The translations under genes and the position numbers were made by a program. A stretch of 9,984 nt of DNA from Thermoplasmatota archaeon (GTDB lineage Archaea > Thermoplasmatota > E2 > DHVEG-1). The stretch is from positions 1 through 9,984 of the forward strand of contig JAFGFQ010000085.1 in NCBI GenBank assembly GCA_016930995.1, in the 5' to 3' direction. The number at the start of each line of letters is the position of its first letter. Position 1 is the first letter of the stretch. Shown here one piece after another: positions 1-6,909 of the stretch. Below the pieces are notes generated by a model that did no database searches, was not told where the DNA came from, and was given only the letters and a program-made list of their open reading frames with translations.

Positions 1-765
1 ATACGCATCAGGAATTGGATCGCCAATGTCAGCATCGGTGATATACCCGCAGACCACAACAGAAACAGCCGGGTACGGAACAAGGGAGATATTAAACCAA
101 ATCAGAGAATTATTCTGTGTGAAAAAATAATCCGAATAAAATGAAAAATAGTTCTCACACTGCACATAAATATGTGTTCTTCCAGGGATTGACCAAAGAG
201 AGTAATACCCTGATGAATTCGTAAAAGTGTAATTTGACCAATAATGCCCCTCATCATCAGCCCAATGAAGATTGATACTCGCATCGTTAATAGGAGCAGT
301 GGAGGAGTTATCTGTGATAAAACCTTGGATACGTACTGTTTGATCAGGAACAGGGACTAAAGAGATATTATACCAAAACACTTGGTTCTGGTACACAGTC
401 AATCGCGAAGTACCCTCATGAAAAAAATCTTCAGAGTAAAAATGTAAATAAAAATCTACGGGAACTGTGTTGAAAAGATAAAAACCTGCTGAGTTTGTGA
501 ATGTCGTATCCCATCCAGAATTTCCTTGGAAATCCTCCCAGTCCAAATCAACGTCCACGTTTGCTATGACTAGACCTGTTGCGTCATTCGTGACATACCC
601 ACAGATAACAGAGCTTTCATCAAATATCTGATGTGGATAGAGGGTATCTGCCCCTGGTTTTTCACTTGCAGATAGTCTCCCATCGATATTTGAAATCACA
701 CTCGTACTACAGAGCAGACAGAGAATTCCCCATACAACACCCTTCAAAATATGATTTTTTTTCAT
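1..765 (-). CDS. Secreted protein with tandem carboxypeptidase-regulatory-like repeats (N-terminal part, truncated by window edge)
   Basis: An open frame runs without a stop from the ATG at 765 to the window edge, giving the first 255 residues. Residues 1-26 form a signal peptide: MKKN, then a hydrophobic stretch ending near STSVISN. Repeats follow with an exact period of 92 residues: CGYVT at 55, QGFIT at 147 and CGYIT at 239; TFTNSAG at 88 and TFTNSSG at 180; NISLVP at 133 and 225. The pattern (G-[YF]-[VI]-T-[DN] at the strand start, then T-N-S-x-G-[FY]-Y) fits the carboxypeptidase regulatory-like / CnaB-like beta-sandwich fold. These modules usually sit in exported proteins as spacers, adhesion or carbohydrate-contact domains. 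Several N-x-S/T sequons are present. Start choice: a GGGGAAG tract (779-776) and GAAAGG precede the ATG. The third repeat is cut off, so any catalytic or anchoring domain is unseen. The reading is firm; the function is not known. Confidence 0.85.
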   Translation of the reverse strand, partial: MKKNHILKGVVWGILCLLCSTSVISNIDGRLSASEKPGADTLYPHQIFDESSVICGYVTNDATGLVIANVDVDLDWEDFQGNSGWDTTFTNSAGFYLFNTVPVDFYLHFYSEDFFHEGTSRLTVYQNQVFWYNISLVPVPDQTVRIQGFITDNSSTAPINDASINLHWADDEGHYWSNYTFTNSSGYYSLWSIPGRTHIYVQCENYFSFYSDYFFTQNNSLIWFNISLVPYPAVSVVVCGYITDADIGDPIPDAY

Positions 766-815
766 AACCTTTCTTCCCCAACTACATCAATCTATGCCAA
801 TTATTATCATCTCGA

Positions 816-825
816 TTTATTTAAA
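816..825 (-). promoter_or_regulatory. TATA box (box A) for the secreted repeat protein
   Basis: On the minus strand this reads TTTAAATAAA, 51-60 bases before the ATG at 765. An initiation point about 25 bases downstream would give a leader of roughly 30 bases carrying the GGGGAAGAAAGG tract. The spacing matches that of the C25 and C1 genes in this window. Confidence 0.5.
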
Positions 826-920
826 TGTTGTGTCTGGTGCAATTCTAATAATGAAAAGAACGTATTTACTTCTGAATAATCATCAATCTAGTGACGCGTA
901 TCCTCTAAAAACAATAGAAA

Positions 921-983
921 GGGTCTGGGCTACAAGTCTGGGAGGAAAGAATGCAAAAAAAGACATTCTAAGAGCCCAAACCC
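921..983. repeat. Long stem-loop, possible terminator or structured RNA
   Basis: GGGTCTGGGCT (921-931) pairs with AGCCCAAACCC (973-983) at 10 of 11 positions, with one C/A mismatch. Inside it, AGAATG (948-953) pairs perfectly with CATTCT (964-969) around a ten-base A-rich loop. On the minus strand the stem is followed by TTTCTATTGTTTTTAG, so it could end transcripts from the zinc-ribbon gene. It could also be the core of a small RNA. No C/D or H/ACA box set was recognised. Confidence 0.5.
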
Positions 984-1177
984 ATGTATTAATATAAACA
1001 TCGAATAGATAAATGTATCTATATATTTCTCTAAGGACAATATTATTTTATTGTTCTTCTTTTCAGAAAATTTGTACATTTGTACTGCATCCTCTCGTAA
1101 CGATGTTTCAAAAAAACCGTATCAAGAGAAGAACCACGCTCTTTTTCCAACGTTTTTCCAAAGCGTCGGAAGCTCTC

Positions 1178-1312
1178 TTACCAGTCAAGAGGACCCCAGT
1201 TTCGACTGTGACACTTTGGGCAGACATAGGTCGTATGACCTTTCTCAACCTCGATTTTTACAGGCGCGATGAATTTTGTATCGCATTTCTTGCACTTATA
1301 GAAGTTCACCAT
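1178..1312 (-). CDS. Small zinc-ribbon protein (44 aa)
   Basis: The frame from ATG at 1312 to TAA at 1178 encodes 44 residues with two CxxC knuckles: C7-K-K-C10 and C31-P-K-C34. They are separated by a short beta-hairpin-like segment (KIEVEKGHTTYVCPKC) and followed by HSRNWGPLDW. This is a complete rubredoxin/zinc-ribbon fold of minimal size, of the type common in archaea as nucleic-acid-binding or protein-contact modules. The target is unknown. No Shine-Dalgarno is visible. A TATA-like TTTTTTAAG (1345-1337) behind a purine tract would place initiation within a few bases of the ATG, which suggests a leaderless mRNA. The gene is divergent from the helical protein at 1444, with 131 bases between them. 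The regular CxxC spacing and Trp/Gly-rich end make a chance frame unlikely. Confidence 0.75.
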   Translation of the reverse strand: MVNFYKCKKCDTKFIAPVKIEVEKGHTTYVCPKCHSRNWGPLDW

Positions 1313-1336
1313 TTTACAAAAAAAGAACGATTGTGA

Positions 1337-1345
1337 CTTAAAAAA
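1337..1345 (-). promoter_or_regulatory. Possible TATA box of the zinc-ribbon gene (leaderless)
   Basis: The minus strand reads AAAAAAGG then TTTTTTAAG, resembling a purine-rich BRE plus box A. It is centred about 29 bases before the ATG at 1312, which is the spacing expected when transcription starts at or just before the start codon. Confidence 0.35.
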
Positions 1346-1403
1346 CCTTTTTTAATTCAAAAACAAGCGCTCCACCATAAAAAAACCGACCCTTAGACAA
1401 TGG

Positions 1404-1411
1404 TTTATTAA
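1404..1411 (+). promoter_or_regulatory. Possible TATA box of the helical protein gene
   Basis: TTTATTAA lies 33-40 bases before the GTG at 1444. Initiation about 25 bases downstream would give a leader of about ten bases containing AAAGGAA (1434-1440). This supports the GTG start over the later ATG at 1558. Confidence 0.4.
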
Positions 1412-1443
1412 CAAGCGCCTCCTTACAAGAATCAAAGGAAACG

Positions 1444-1983
1444 GTGAACCTTTTGGCAAAACAAAATACAAAACCGCAGAACGACCACATCCAAAAACAC
1501 AACAACGATCGGGACAGGCAACTCCTCAACATCCTGTGCAATGTGACTATCTTGCTTATGGCAAGTCTCACTGAAGCATTTTCAGAAGTATTTGGCACTT
1601 TTTCCAAAGAGATAATCGGGACTCTTACAACAAGCCTTGGTGCCACAGAACAAGACGCAAAAGAATTCGATGACCTACAGAAGACATTTCCCGCAACATT
1701 CAGAGATGAACTCCTTGCGATGAAAAAAGATATCATCACGCAAATGAACGAAAAAAAAACCGAGCTAGGACCTCTCCTCGTAGATCCCCTCTTCAACAAA
1801 GGCATCAGCATTGTCGAACACAGTCCCCGGAATCTCCCCAGATTGACCGAGGACCTTTCCGAGCGTTCCCTGTTTACCTGCCTTGCGCTACTTCAGACAA
1901 ACGACCCAGCATTCACCACGATGTTCCAAGAACTCCTTGAATGGATGAACAGCCTGCCACAACCAGAGAAGAAGACAAAATAA
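1444..1983 (+). CDS. Hypothetical cytoplasmic alpha-helical protein
   Basis: This frame encodes 179 residues from GTG at 1444, or 141 residues from the in-frame ATG at 1558 (Met39). The GTG is preferred because AAAGGAA sits four bases before it and a TATA-like box lies 33-40 bases upstream; the ATG has neither. I do not recognise the family. The sequence has no signal peptide and is rich in Glu, Lys, Leu and Thr. It is predicted to be mostly helical, with an amphipathic, coiled-coil-like stretch around residues 39-115 and a charged tail ending EKKTK. The first 38 residues are Asn/Gln/Lys-rich and look disordered. It converges on the C25 peptidase gene with only 20 bases between stop codons. 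The antisense frame (1338-1811) is Ser/Phe/Cys-rich and looks like a shadow. It is the only large non-secreted protein here. Confidence 0.65.
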   Translation: MNLLAKQNTKPQNDHIQKHNNDRDRQLLNILCNVTILLMASLTEAFSEVFGTFSKEIIGTLTTSLGATEQDAKEFDDLQKTFPATFRDELLAMKKDIITQMNEKKTELGPLLVDPLFNKGISIVEHSPRNLPRLTEDLSERSLFTCLALLQTNDPAFTTMFQELLEWMNSLPQPEKKTK

Positions 1984-1998
1984 AAAAAAGAAAAAAAA
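1984..1998 (-). terminator. Bipartite poly-T terminator of the C25 gene
   Basis: On the minus strand, five bases after the C25 stop codon, the sequence reads CCC then eight T, one C and eight T. T-rich runs without a stem are the usual archaeal terminator. The run overlaps the end of the convergent helical-protein gene. Confidence 0.6.
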
Positions 1999-2003
1999 GG
2001 GAA

Positions 2004-4499
2004 TTACGAGTACCCGCCGATCATCAGGCTTGGGTCACCGAGCAGCTGCCATTGCTGCACTGTCTTTTGGTCAATACCATCCCAGCCGTGATCAATGCGC
2101 CAATAGCTGTATTCCCAGGTTTTGAAATTCGCGATGTACTCGGAGATCGCCTGGATATAGGCCATACCCAAGACCGTCTGGTTCTCCTGCCCGTACTGCC
2201 GGTAGAACTCTGTGTTTAACCATCCATCACCAGGACCAATGGTGCACACATCCCCTTCAGAACCCCAGCCGTACCCAGTGTTCCCCATGGTCGCAATCGA
2301 ACCGGTATGGGGCATCTTCACCATGTACCATCCCCAGCATTCAGGGAGAGGCGAGCCATAGGTGAACATGTTCATCGGTAATAATCCATCCAAGAGACAG
2401 GGGATCATCGAGACGCTAAACATGCTGTTATGACATCCCCCGACGTTGGTCACTGGTAATTTATCCGTGTTCGTCAACTTCCGCATGGGAAGCACGGGGA
2501 GATGGAAAAACGGGAAATATCGAGAAACTTGCATAACAAGAAGTCCTTCCACTTGACCGTACCGACGGTTCCCTGGAACACCCGGATAATGATCACCCCA
2601 CCAGCCAGGACTGCCATGTCCAGAGAAATACGCAAGACCATAGCCTTTACTGAACTCCTCTATGACATCAGACATGTCATACCATTTCCCATTGGAGGTA
2701 AACACACTATTCGAAGTATAACCCTCGGGCATGTAGGTCAATGCCCCACCACGTCCATAGTGGGTTTTCTCGCCAACCACCCATTCACCTTCAAAGTACG
2801 TCTGCATGTTTTCACGAGTCGCATTAAACACAGTCGTCCCCTCATGGTCCTCTATCCAGAGAACCAGATCAGTGAGATTCCCATACGGTCGGGGGTCATA
2901 GCATTTCCCACGAATGGTAAGCACCCCAGCGACATAGGAGATATTCGCCCAATGGTACAAATCGTTACAGTAGGCTTCTCCATCATGAGGAGTATACGTA
3001 TAATCGGTGTTCCCAAGGGTGTTATTATTTGAGACTGAGACGATCTCCGCAATCGGGGGGGCTGGATAGCCTTCCGCAAGTGCGGGGTTAAGATGGTCAT
3101 CATGGTTAAAGGTGATGTTGGTCGCAACCGTCTTATCAATCGTGAGGGTGATCGCATCAACCGGACCTCCCTCCTCAGGGTTGAAACTTTGGGCAAAAAT
3201 GGTGTACTGCCCATCGGGCAGCCCTGTGGTGTTCCAGTGGATATCCCAGTCCTCTTGGTCCAGGAATCCATCCCCTGAGATAGCAATGATGCTCTTAAAC
3301 CAGCTTGGGTCTGCTAATTGTTTCTCATAGTTGATGATCTTATCAACAACGTTTTTTGCCTCACGAGTACTCCTACAGGAAAGTCGGCCATAGGCGACAT
3401 CAGGGTATAAGTCAAGCTCATCACGTGTAGCATTGCCTGACCATTCGGCAAACACTCCATTACCATTGGAGTCCCAGTCGTCAAATAGGCCTCCTTCCGT
3501 ATAGATATCCGCATAGTATAAATCAGAGATGAACCCTGGTTCTCCACTCGTGAAGTTATAACTCTCATCCCCGTCCCACTGGAAATTCGAGTATCGAATC
3601 GGCAGATACCACGCCTTTGAGCCTTGATTGATATCATCCTTTGCCTTAGCATAGATATTTGATTTCAACCCACCAACCAAAAGGACGTAAGTGACTCCCC
3701 AGGTCTCCAGAGCATCCTTAATGAAATATTTTATCTGCTCAGGTTTATCAACCCCGGTATAATTCGCGTAGATTTCCTCCGTCGTTTTCATGACCGCCGG
3801 CATGCCCATAGCGATTTTATGATCTACCAACCGCTGCACTTCCGTTTCGAATTTCTTTGGGGTGATGATGACAAGATCATAGGTGCTTGTTGCAGGGAAG
3901 ACTTCACCAGCGGGCAACTGATAACGAAGATTGATGCTGAACTCTGTTGCAACACACAATTCACCGCTCACCGGTCGATACCGTACGGGGAAGAGGTTCA
4001 CAATTACATGGGTGACATGGTTCCCATTGGAATCCAGACCACAGCCCACATGAAAACCAGACCACTCTTCCGGGTATAAGGCATCGCTTGTATACACACG
4101 CGCATCTTTCTCAGGCATGACATTCGTCTGTATTGATGGCGTATACGGAACAGATGCTGGTGCAGGTCTGAGCTGTTTTGTGACCTGCTGTTCGGTGACT
4201 TGGAGAGGTTGAACCTCGACAGATACATCTGTGACACCGAATGGTAATTCATAGTGCCGGATCAACCGTGGAACCATTGGTTGACCAGGGTTCAACAGAT
4301 ACGATTCTTGGTCCCCCAGACGAACCAGACAATAGTCATGTGAACTTTCGAAAACCTCTAGAGAAGAAGCATCCGCAGAAACGATCTCCTCGATTGTCCG
4401 CGCTGAAAGCTGCGTCGCATCATCTGTTGTCGTCGCTATTGTTCCAAACCCGCTTAATATAAAAACTCCGACGAGGAGTATACTTAGCCATTTTTTCAT
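2004..4499 (-). CDS. Secreted gingipain-like cysteine peptidase (family C25)
   Basis: This 831-residue protein belongs to clan CD, family C25, whose members cleave proteins through a His-Cys dyad. Residues 1-22 are a signal peptide (MKKW, then a hydrophobic core). Residues about 30-200 form a beta-rich gingipain-type propeptide region. The peptidase fold begins near 207 (YDLVIITPKKF). The dyad His is His628 in YFSGHGSPGWW and the Cys is Cys689 in TNVGGCHNSM. The C-terminus carries the family signature WQLLGDPSLMIGG. An insert of about 185 residues (415-600), with an Ig-like segment near 426-465, lies before the His strand. No C-terminal membrane anchor is visible, so the protein is probably released or loosely cell-associated. 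Start: ATG at 4499, with GGGG (4511-4508) eight bases before it. Its likely role is extracellular protein breakdown. Cleavage specificity cannot be read from the sequence. Confidence 0.93.
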   Translation of the reverse strand: MKKWLSILLVGVFILSGFGTIATTTDDATQLSARTIEEIVSADASSLEVFESSHDYCLVRLGDQESYLLNPGQPMVPRLIRHYELPFGVTDVSVEVQPLQVTEQQVTKQLRPAPASVPYTPSIQTNVMPEKDARVYTSDALYPEEWSGFHVGCGLDSNGNHVTHVIVNLFPVRYRPVSGELCVATEFSINLRYQLPAGEVFPATSTYDLVIITPKKFETEVQRLVDHKIAMGMPAVMKTTEEIYANYTGVDKPEQIKYFIKDALETWGVTYVLLVGGLKSNIYAKAKDDINQGSKAWYLPIRYSNFQWDGDESYNFTSGEPGFISDLYYADIYTEGGLFDDWDSNGNGVFAEWSGNATRDELDLYPDVAYGRLSCRSTREAKNVVDKIINYEKQLADPSWFKSIIAISGDGFLDQEDWDIHWNTTGLPDGQYTIFAQSFNPEEGGPVDAITLTIDKTVATNITFNHDDHLNPALAEGYPAPPIAEIVSVSNNNTLGNTDYTYTPHDGEAYCNDLYHWANISYVAGVLTIRGKCYDPRPYGNLTDLVLWIEDHEGTTVFNATRENMQTYFEGEWVVGEKTHYGRGGALTYMPEGYTSNSVFTSNGKWYDMSDVIEEFSKGYGLAYFSGHGSPGWWGDHYPGVPGNRRYGQVEGLLVMQVSRYFPFFHLPVLPMRKLTNTDKLPVTNVGGCHNSMFSVSMIPCLLDGLLPMNMFTYGSPLPECWGWYMVKMPHTGSIATMGNTGYGWGSEGDVCTIGPGDGWLNTEFYRQYGQENQTVLGMAYIQAISEYIANFKTWEYSYWRIDHGWDGIDQKTVQQWQLLGDPSLMIGGYS

Positions 4500-4542
4500 A
4501 CGATAGTCCCCTTATCTTATCATACTATTATTAAATACATAG

Positions 4543-4550
4543 TATATAAA
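4543..4550 (-). promoter_or_regulatory. TATA box of the C25 peptidase gene
   Basis: The minus strand reads TTTATATA, 44-51 bases before the ATG at 4499. The implied leader of roughly 20-25 bases would still include the AAGGGGA tract at 4513-4507. Confidence 0.6.
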
Positions 4551-4637
4551 ATATCTTCTTAATACAGAAACATCCTTTAGGGAGTTACAACAGGTGGTTT
4601 TCACCTCCGGTATAATCACTTTTTGACAGAATTGAAG

Positions 4638-4652
4638 AAAAAAAGAAAAAAA
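4638..4652 (-). terminator. Bipartite poly-T terminator of the C1 peptidase gene
   Basis: After the stop codon at 4663 the minus strand reads CTCC, then seven T, one C and seven T. This is the same layout seen after the C25 and chagasin genes. Confidence 0.6.
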
Positions 4653-4662
4653 GGAGGAGTGC

Positions 4663-6519
4663 TTAGAGAATCATCCTCATCAGGGCTTGGAGTAGGGGAA
4701 GCCTCTGTAAAAAGTTTTGAAACAACTGGAATAGCTGAGAATGCATCGACTGGATTGTTAGTGGTGTGGAAAGAGTGACGGAGATTTCTTCAAAATCACC
4801 AGTATCAGCAATGTTGACAATCTTTACGGTGCCATTAAATTCTGAGTTTTTTTCCAATGGAGCAACAACAGAGACGCTGATTGTGAACAGCCCGTCTTCT
4901 GGCGTTAGATCTATACCACTTGATGGTGTAAATGTCCAATTTCCCCAATCCGGCCAATCAATAATCGCCCAGTCAAGCTCTGAGGTTGGGTCCCCGATGT
5001 TTTCAATGGTAAAACTACCTGTTACTGTAGCGCCTGGTTTTATACTTGGCCAATTGAGGCTTCCTTCGCAGTTTAGATCAGGATATAATTGTGTGTATTC
5101 TCCAGTCATTCCTTTGATGCAGAAATTTGCTGATTCGTCCCAACTTGGGTTAGTAAAAGAATAATCATATAAATCATACCAGACCGAACCAGATTTATAA
5201 TAGCTCTCACCTGGATTTGCATCTGATACAACAGTGACTCTTGAGGAGGATCCAAGAAGTACTGGAACCTCTGATGTCCTATCGATCGGCTGACCACCTG
5301 AACTTAATTGAACATAAATATAGAAATCATCTCCACTTTCTATATTCACTGGAGTATCTAAATCAATCGTATGATACCCATGGCGCTGAATATTTCCGGA
5401 TTTTGAAGAAAGTTCATCAAGTAACTGGCCACTTTCAAATCTATCATAGACCTTTGTAACATAATTTACGTCATCAGCAGCAGTGAAAAATGAAACAGCA
5501 ACAAGTGTTTCATTTTCGGTTGTTGCAAATGCATTGAAAGCTTCAGAAATATCGGAGATCGTGCCTCTCCATCCATGATAATCATGGTAATAGAAAGTCC
5601 CATAAGGTTCGAATTCTACATCTTGGAAAGACACCGCACCCATCTCTGGATGTTGACCACACCATTTGTCATAATAGGAAATCCAGAAAAAGCCATGCTC
5701 AGGACCCCAGTCACCCCAACTATTTTTACAGAGCCATGCACCAGGCAGAGGGGCAGTTGTTATCTTAGTATCATCCCAGCCACAGATTGCAACAGCATGA
5801 TTTGGATCAGCAGACGAGCTTGAAGGTTGATAATGAGCATAATAAGTACCATAATTATGCATGTATGAGCCACTATAGTAGAATGCTGTTCCTATAACTC
5901 CGTATTCCATTAACTCATTTTTTATTGAATTAATGTTACTAAGGTCTACTCCAGCCTCGTACCACTCGATATCGTTTGCATAATAATGATGGTAGCTAGG
6001 ATTATTTCTTGCACAAGGAGTAACTAACTGAGAATAAGGTGCATCAATTTCACGAACTGCTCCTTCACCTCGTATAATATACGCTGAAGAAACCATGTAA
6101 TCTCCTCCCCAATGAGGATCTATCCCAGTTCCACCTGGGTCATCGTCATTACAATACGTGTTAAAACCATTCCACCAGTCAAGATGCGCTTCGGCAAGGT
6201 TTGGTTCACCGGTTTCCCCAGCGGCGATCCAATTTCCTGTCATCATAAGATTCCCTTCCATTGCAGCCATAACTCCATGTGTCCAACATGTTCCATAGGA
6301 ACCTTGATTCCTTATTCCAGATACATAATTATTTCCACCTACATCTCTTAAATCATATTGGCTTGGTGGATCCATTAACGGCATCTGCGTGTTGCTTGAG
6401 CGAGAAAACGTCTCAAGAGATGTTGGCATACTCATTGTAAGAGCACTAGCTGGTGCGATGAGAAGCAGCGAAACCATCGACACTAGACCTATTTTCAACA
6501 ATACTTCCTTTTTCATCAT
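4663..6519 (-). CDS. Secreted papain-like cysteine peptidase (family C1A) with lectin-like and Ig-like domains
   Basis: This is a 618-residue extracellular endopeptidase. Numbered from ATG at 6519, residues 1-27 are a signal peptide and the C1 domain spans about 52-300. Oxyanion Gln72 and nucleophile Cys78 lie in [12 protein letters not shown]; the triad is completed by His241 ([11 protein letters not shown]) and Asn266 (CKNSWGDWG). A lectin-like domain (about 305-470, [10 protein letters not shown] onward) and an Ig-like domain (about 478-587) follow. An amphipathic Leu/Phe-rich tail (591-618) has no clear family. Papain's Cys22 position is Tyr here (SYGTCW instead of SCGSCW). Only about 25 residues separate the signal peptide from the catalytic domain, so no I29-type propeptide is present. 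Start choice: the frame opens further upstream to 6618, but that ATG lies upstream of the TATA box; GGGG at 6530-6527 is seven bases before 6519. The I42 inhibitor gene is divergent. Confidence 0.93.
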   Translation of the reverse strand: MMKKEVLLKIGLVSMVSLLLIAPASALTMSMPTSLETFSRSSNTQMPLMDPPSQYDLRDVGGNNYVSGIRNQGSYGTCWTHGVMAAMEGNLMMTGNWIAAGETGEPNLAEAHLDWWNGFNTYCNDDDPGGTGIDPHWGGDYMVSSAYIIRGEGAVREIDAPYSQLVTPCARNNPSYHHYYANDIEWYEAGVDLSNINSIKNELMEYGVIGTAFYYSGSYMHNYGTYYAHYQPSSSSADPNHAVAICGWDDTKITTAPLPGAWLCKNSWGDWGPEHGFFWISYYDKWCGQHPEMGAVSFQDVEFEPYGTFYYHDYHGWRGTISDISEAFNAFATTENETLVAVSFFTAADDVNYVTKVYDRFESGQLLDELSSKSGNIQRHGYHTIDLDTPVNIESGDDFYIYVQLSSGGQPIDRTSEVPVLLGSSSRVTVVSDANPGESYYKSGSVWYDLYDYSFTNPSWDESANFCIKGMTGEYTQLYPDLNCEGSLNWPSIKPGATVTGSFTIENIGDPTSELDWAIIDWPDWGNWTFTPSSGIDLTPEDGLFTISVSVVAPLEKNSEFNGTVKIVNIADTGDFEEISVTLSTPLTIQSMHSQLFQLFQNFLQRLPLLQALMRMIL

Positions 6520-6905
6520 ATATTTTCCCCTTATTTTAAACAAACTACTAGATAAATATGTCCTCACTCTATATAAAGTTTCTTTAAAAAAAATCATTAT
6601 AAAAATAGTAGTACACAAATGAATTGATCATTGAATCAAAAATCTTATTTGCCTGGTTTCTTACCGGTTGTCAACCAATTTTCCTTTTTTGATTCTTACT
6701 ACATATCACAAAAAAAGAAATATTTTTTTTGTATTTGACGAAAAAAGAGATACTTAAACTTAGGCGTTTCTAAATAGCGAAATTGAATGAAAAATGAAGC
6801 GATCCTGTATTTTCCCCTGATGAGACGACTTTTTTATTTGGAAATTGCCAAACATTCTCTTACAGTTCATATACCCAAAACACCTATAACCGTGTGTGAT
6901 GATTT
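6520..6905. other. Divergent intergenic region between C1 peptidase and its putative inhibitor
   Basis: This very AT-rich stretch holds the C1 promoter (6570-6577), an inverted repeat GGTTGTCAACC (6666-6676), and a purine run (6741-6750) followed by ACTTAAACTT (6752-6761) that could be a plus-strand BRE/TATA for the chagasin gene. A second, weaker candidate is CATATACC (6869-6876). A 40-codon frame at 6787-6909 is listed separately. Nothing else was recognised. Confidence 0.5.
6570..6577 (-). promoter_or_regulatory. BRE/TATA promoter of the C1 peptidase gene
   Basis: The minus strand reads AAAGAAAC followed by TTTATATA, a textbook archaeal BRE plus box A, 51-58 bases before the ATG at 6519. 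It lies inside the longest possible version of the reading frame, which argues that translation starts at 6519 and not at 6618. Confidence 0.7.
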
Positions 6906-6909
6906 ATGA
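6787..6909 (+). CDS. Possible 40-residue ORF overlapping the chagasin start (ATGA)
   Basis: A frame starts at ATG 6787 and ends at TGA 6907-6909, sharing ATGA with the chagasin start codon at 6906. It would encode MKNEAILYFPLMRRLFYLEI plus 20 further residues. A purine run and ACTTAAACTT (6752-6761) precede it at a distance suited to a nearly leaderless transcript. No ribosome site or known domain is seen. It may be a coupled leader ORF, or simply untranslated leader of the inhibitor mRNA. Confidence 0.2.
   Translation: MKNEAILYFPLMRRLFYLEIAKHSLTVHIPKTPITVCDDL

Larger units (their letters stand above)
766..1177. other. Intergenic stretch without a convincing gene
   Basis: This AT-rich stretch lies between the secreted repeat protein and the zinc-ribbon gene. 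It holds the TATA-like box at 816-825, the stem-loop at 921-983, and a T-run on the minus strand (complement of 1110-1117) just past the zinc-ribbon stop. Open frames here are short, rich in Ile/Leu/Phe/Ser, lack a ribosome site, and overlap the stem-loop or the antisense of the zinc-ribbon gene. Confidence 0.6.

Noticed and set aside
1013..1336. 107-residue plus-strand frame
   Set aside because: It runs antisense through the zinc-ribbon gene, has no domain, and has shadow-like composition.
1338..1811. 157-residue minus-strand frame antisense to the helical protein
   Set aside because: Its composition (Ser, Phe, Cys, Arg rich) is typical of a shadow frame, there is no ribosome site, and the opposite strand has a more natural protein with upstream signals.
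2852..3286. 144-residue minus frame, and others inside the C25 gene
   Set aside because: They are shadows of a well-supported 831-residue gene in a different frame.
4592..4606. Small hairpin AGGTG/CACCT with minus-strand GGAGGTGAAAAC
   Set aside because: It resembles a ribosome site followed by GTG, but the GTG overlaps the site itself and the frame is a short unremarkable one running into the C25 promoter. Five base pairs in 160 bases of AT-rich spacer is weak.
6520..6618. 33-codon upstream extension of the C1 peptidase
   Set aside because: It would place the BRE/TATA box inside the coding sequence and add a charged segment before an obvious signal peptide; ATG at 6519 has the GGGG tract.
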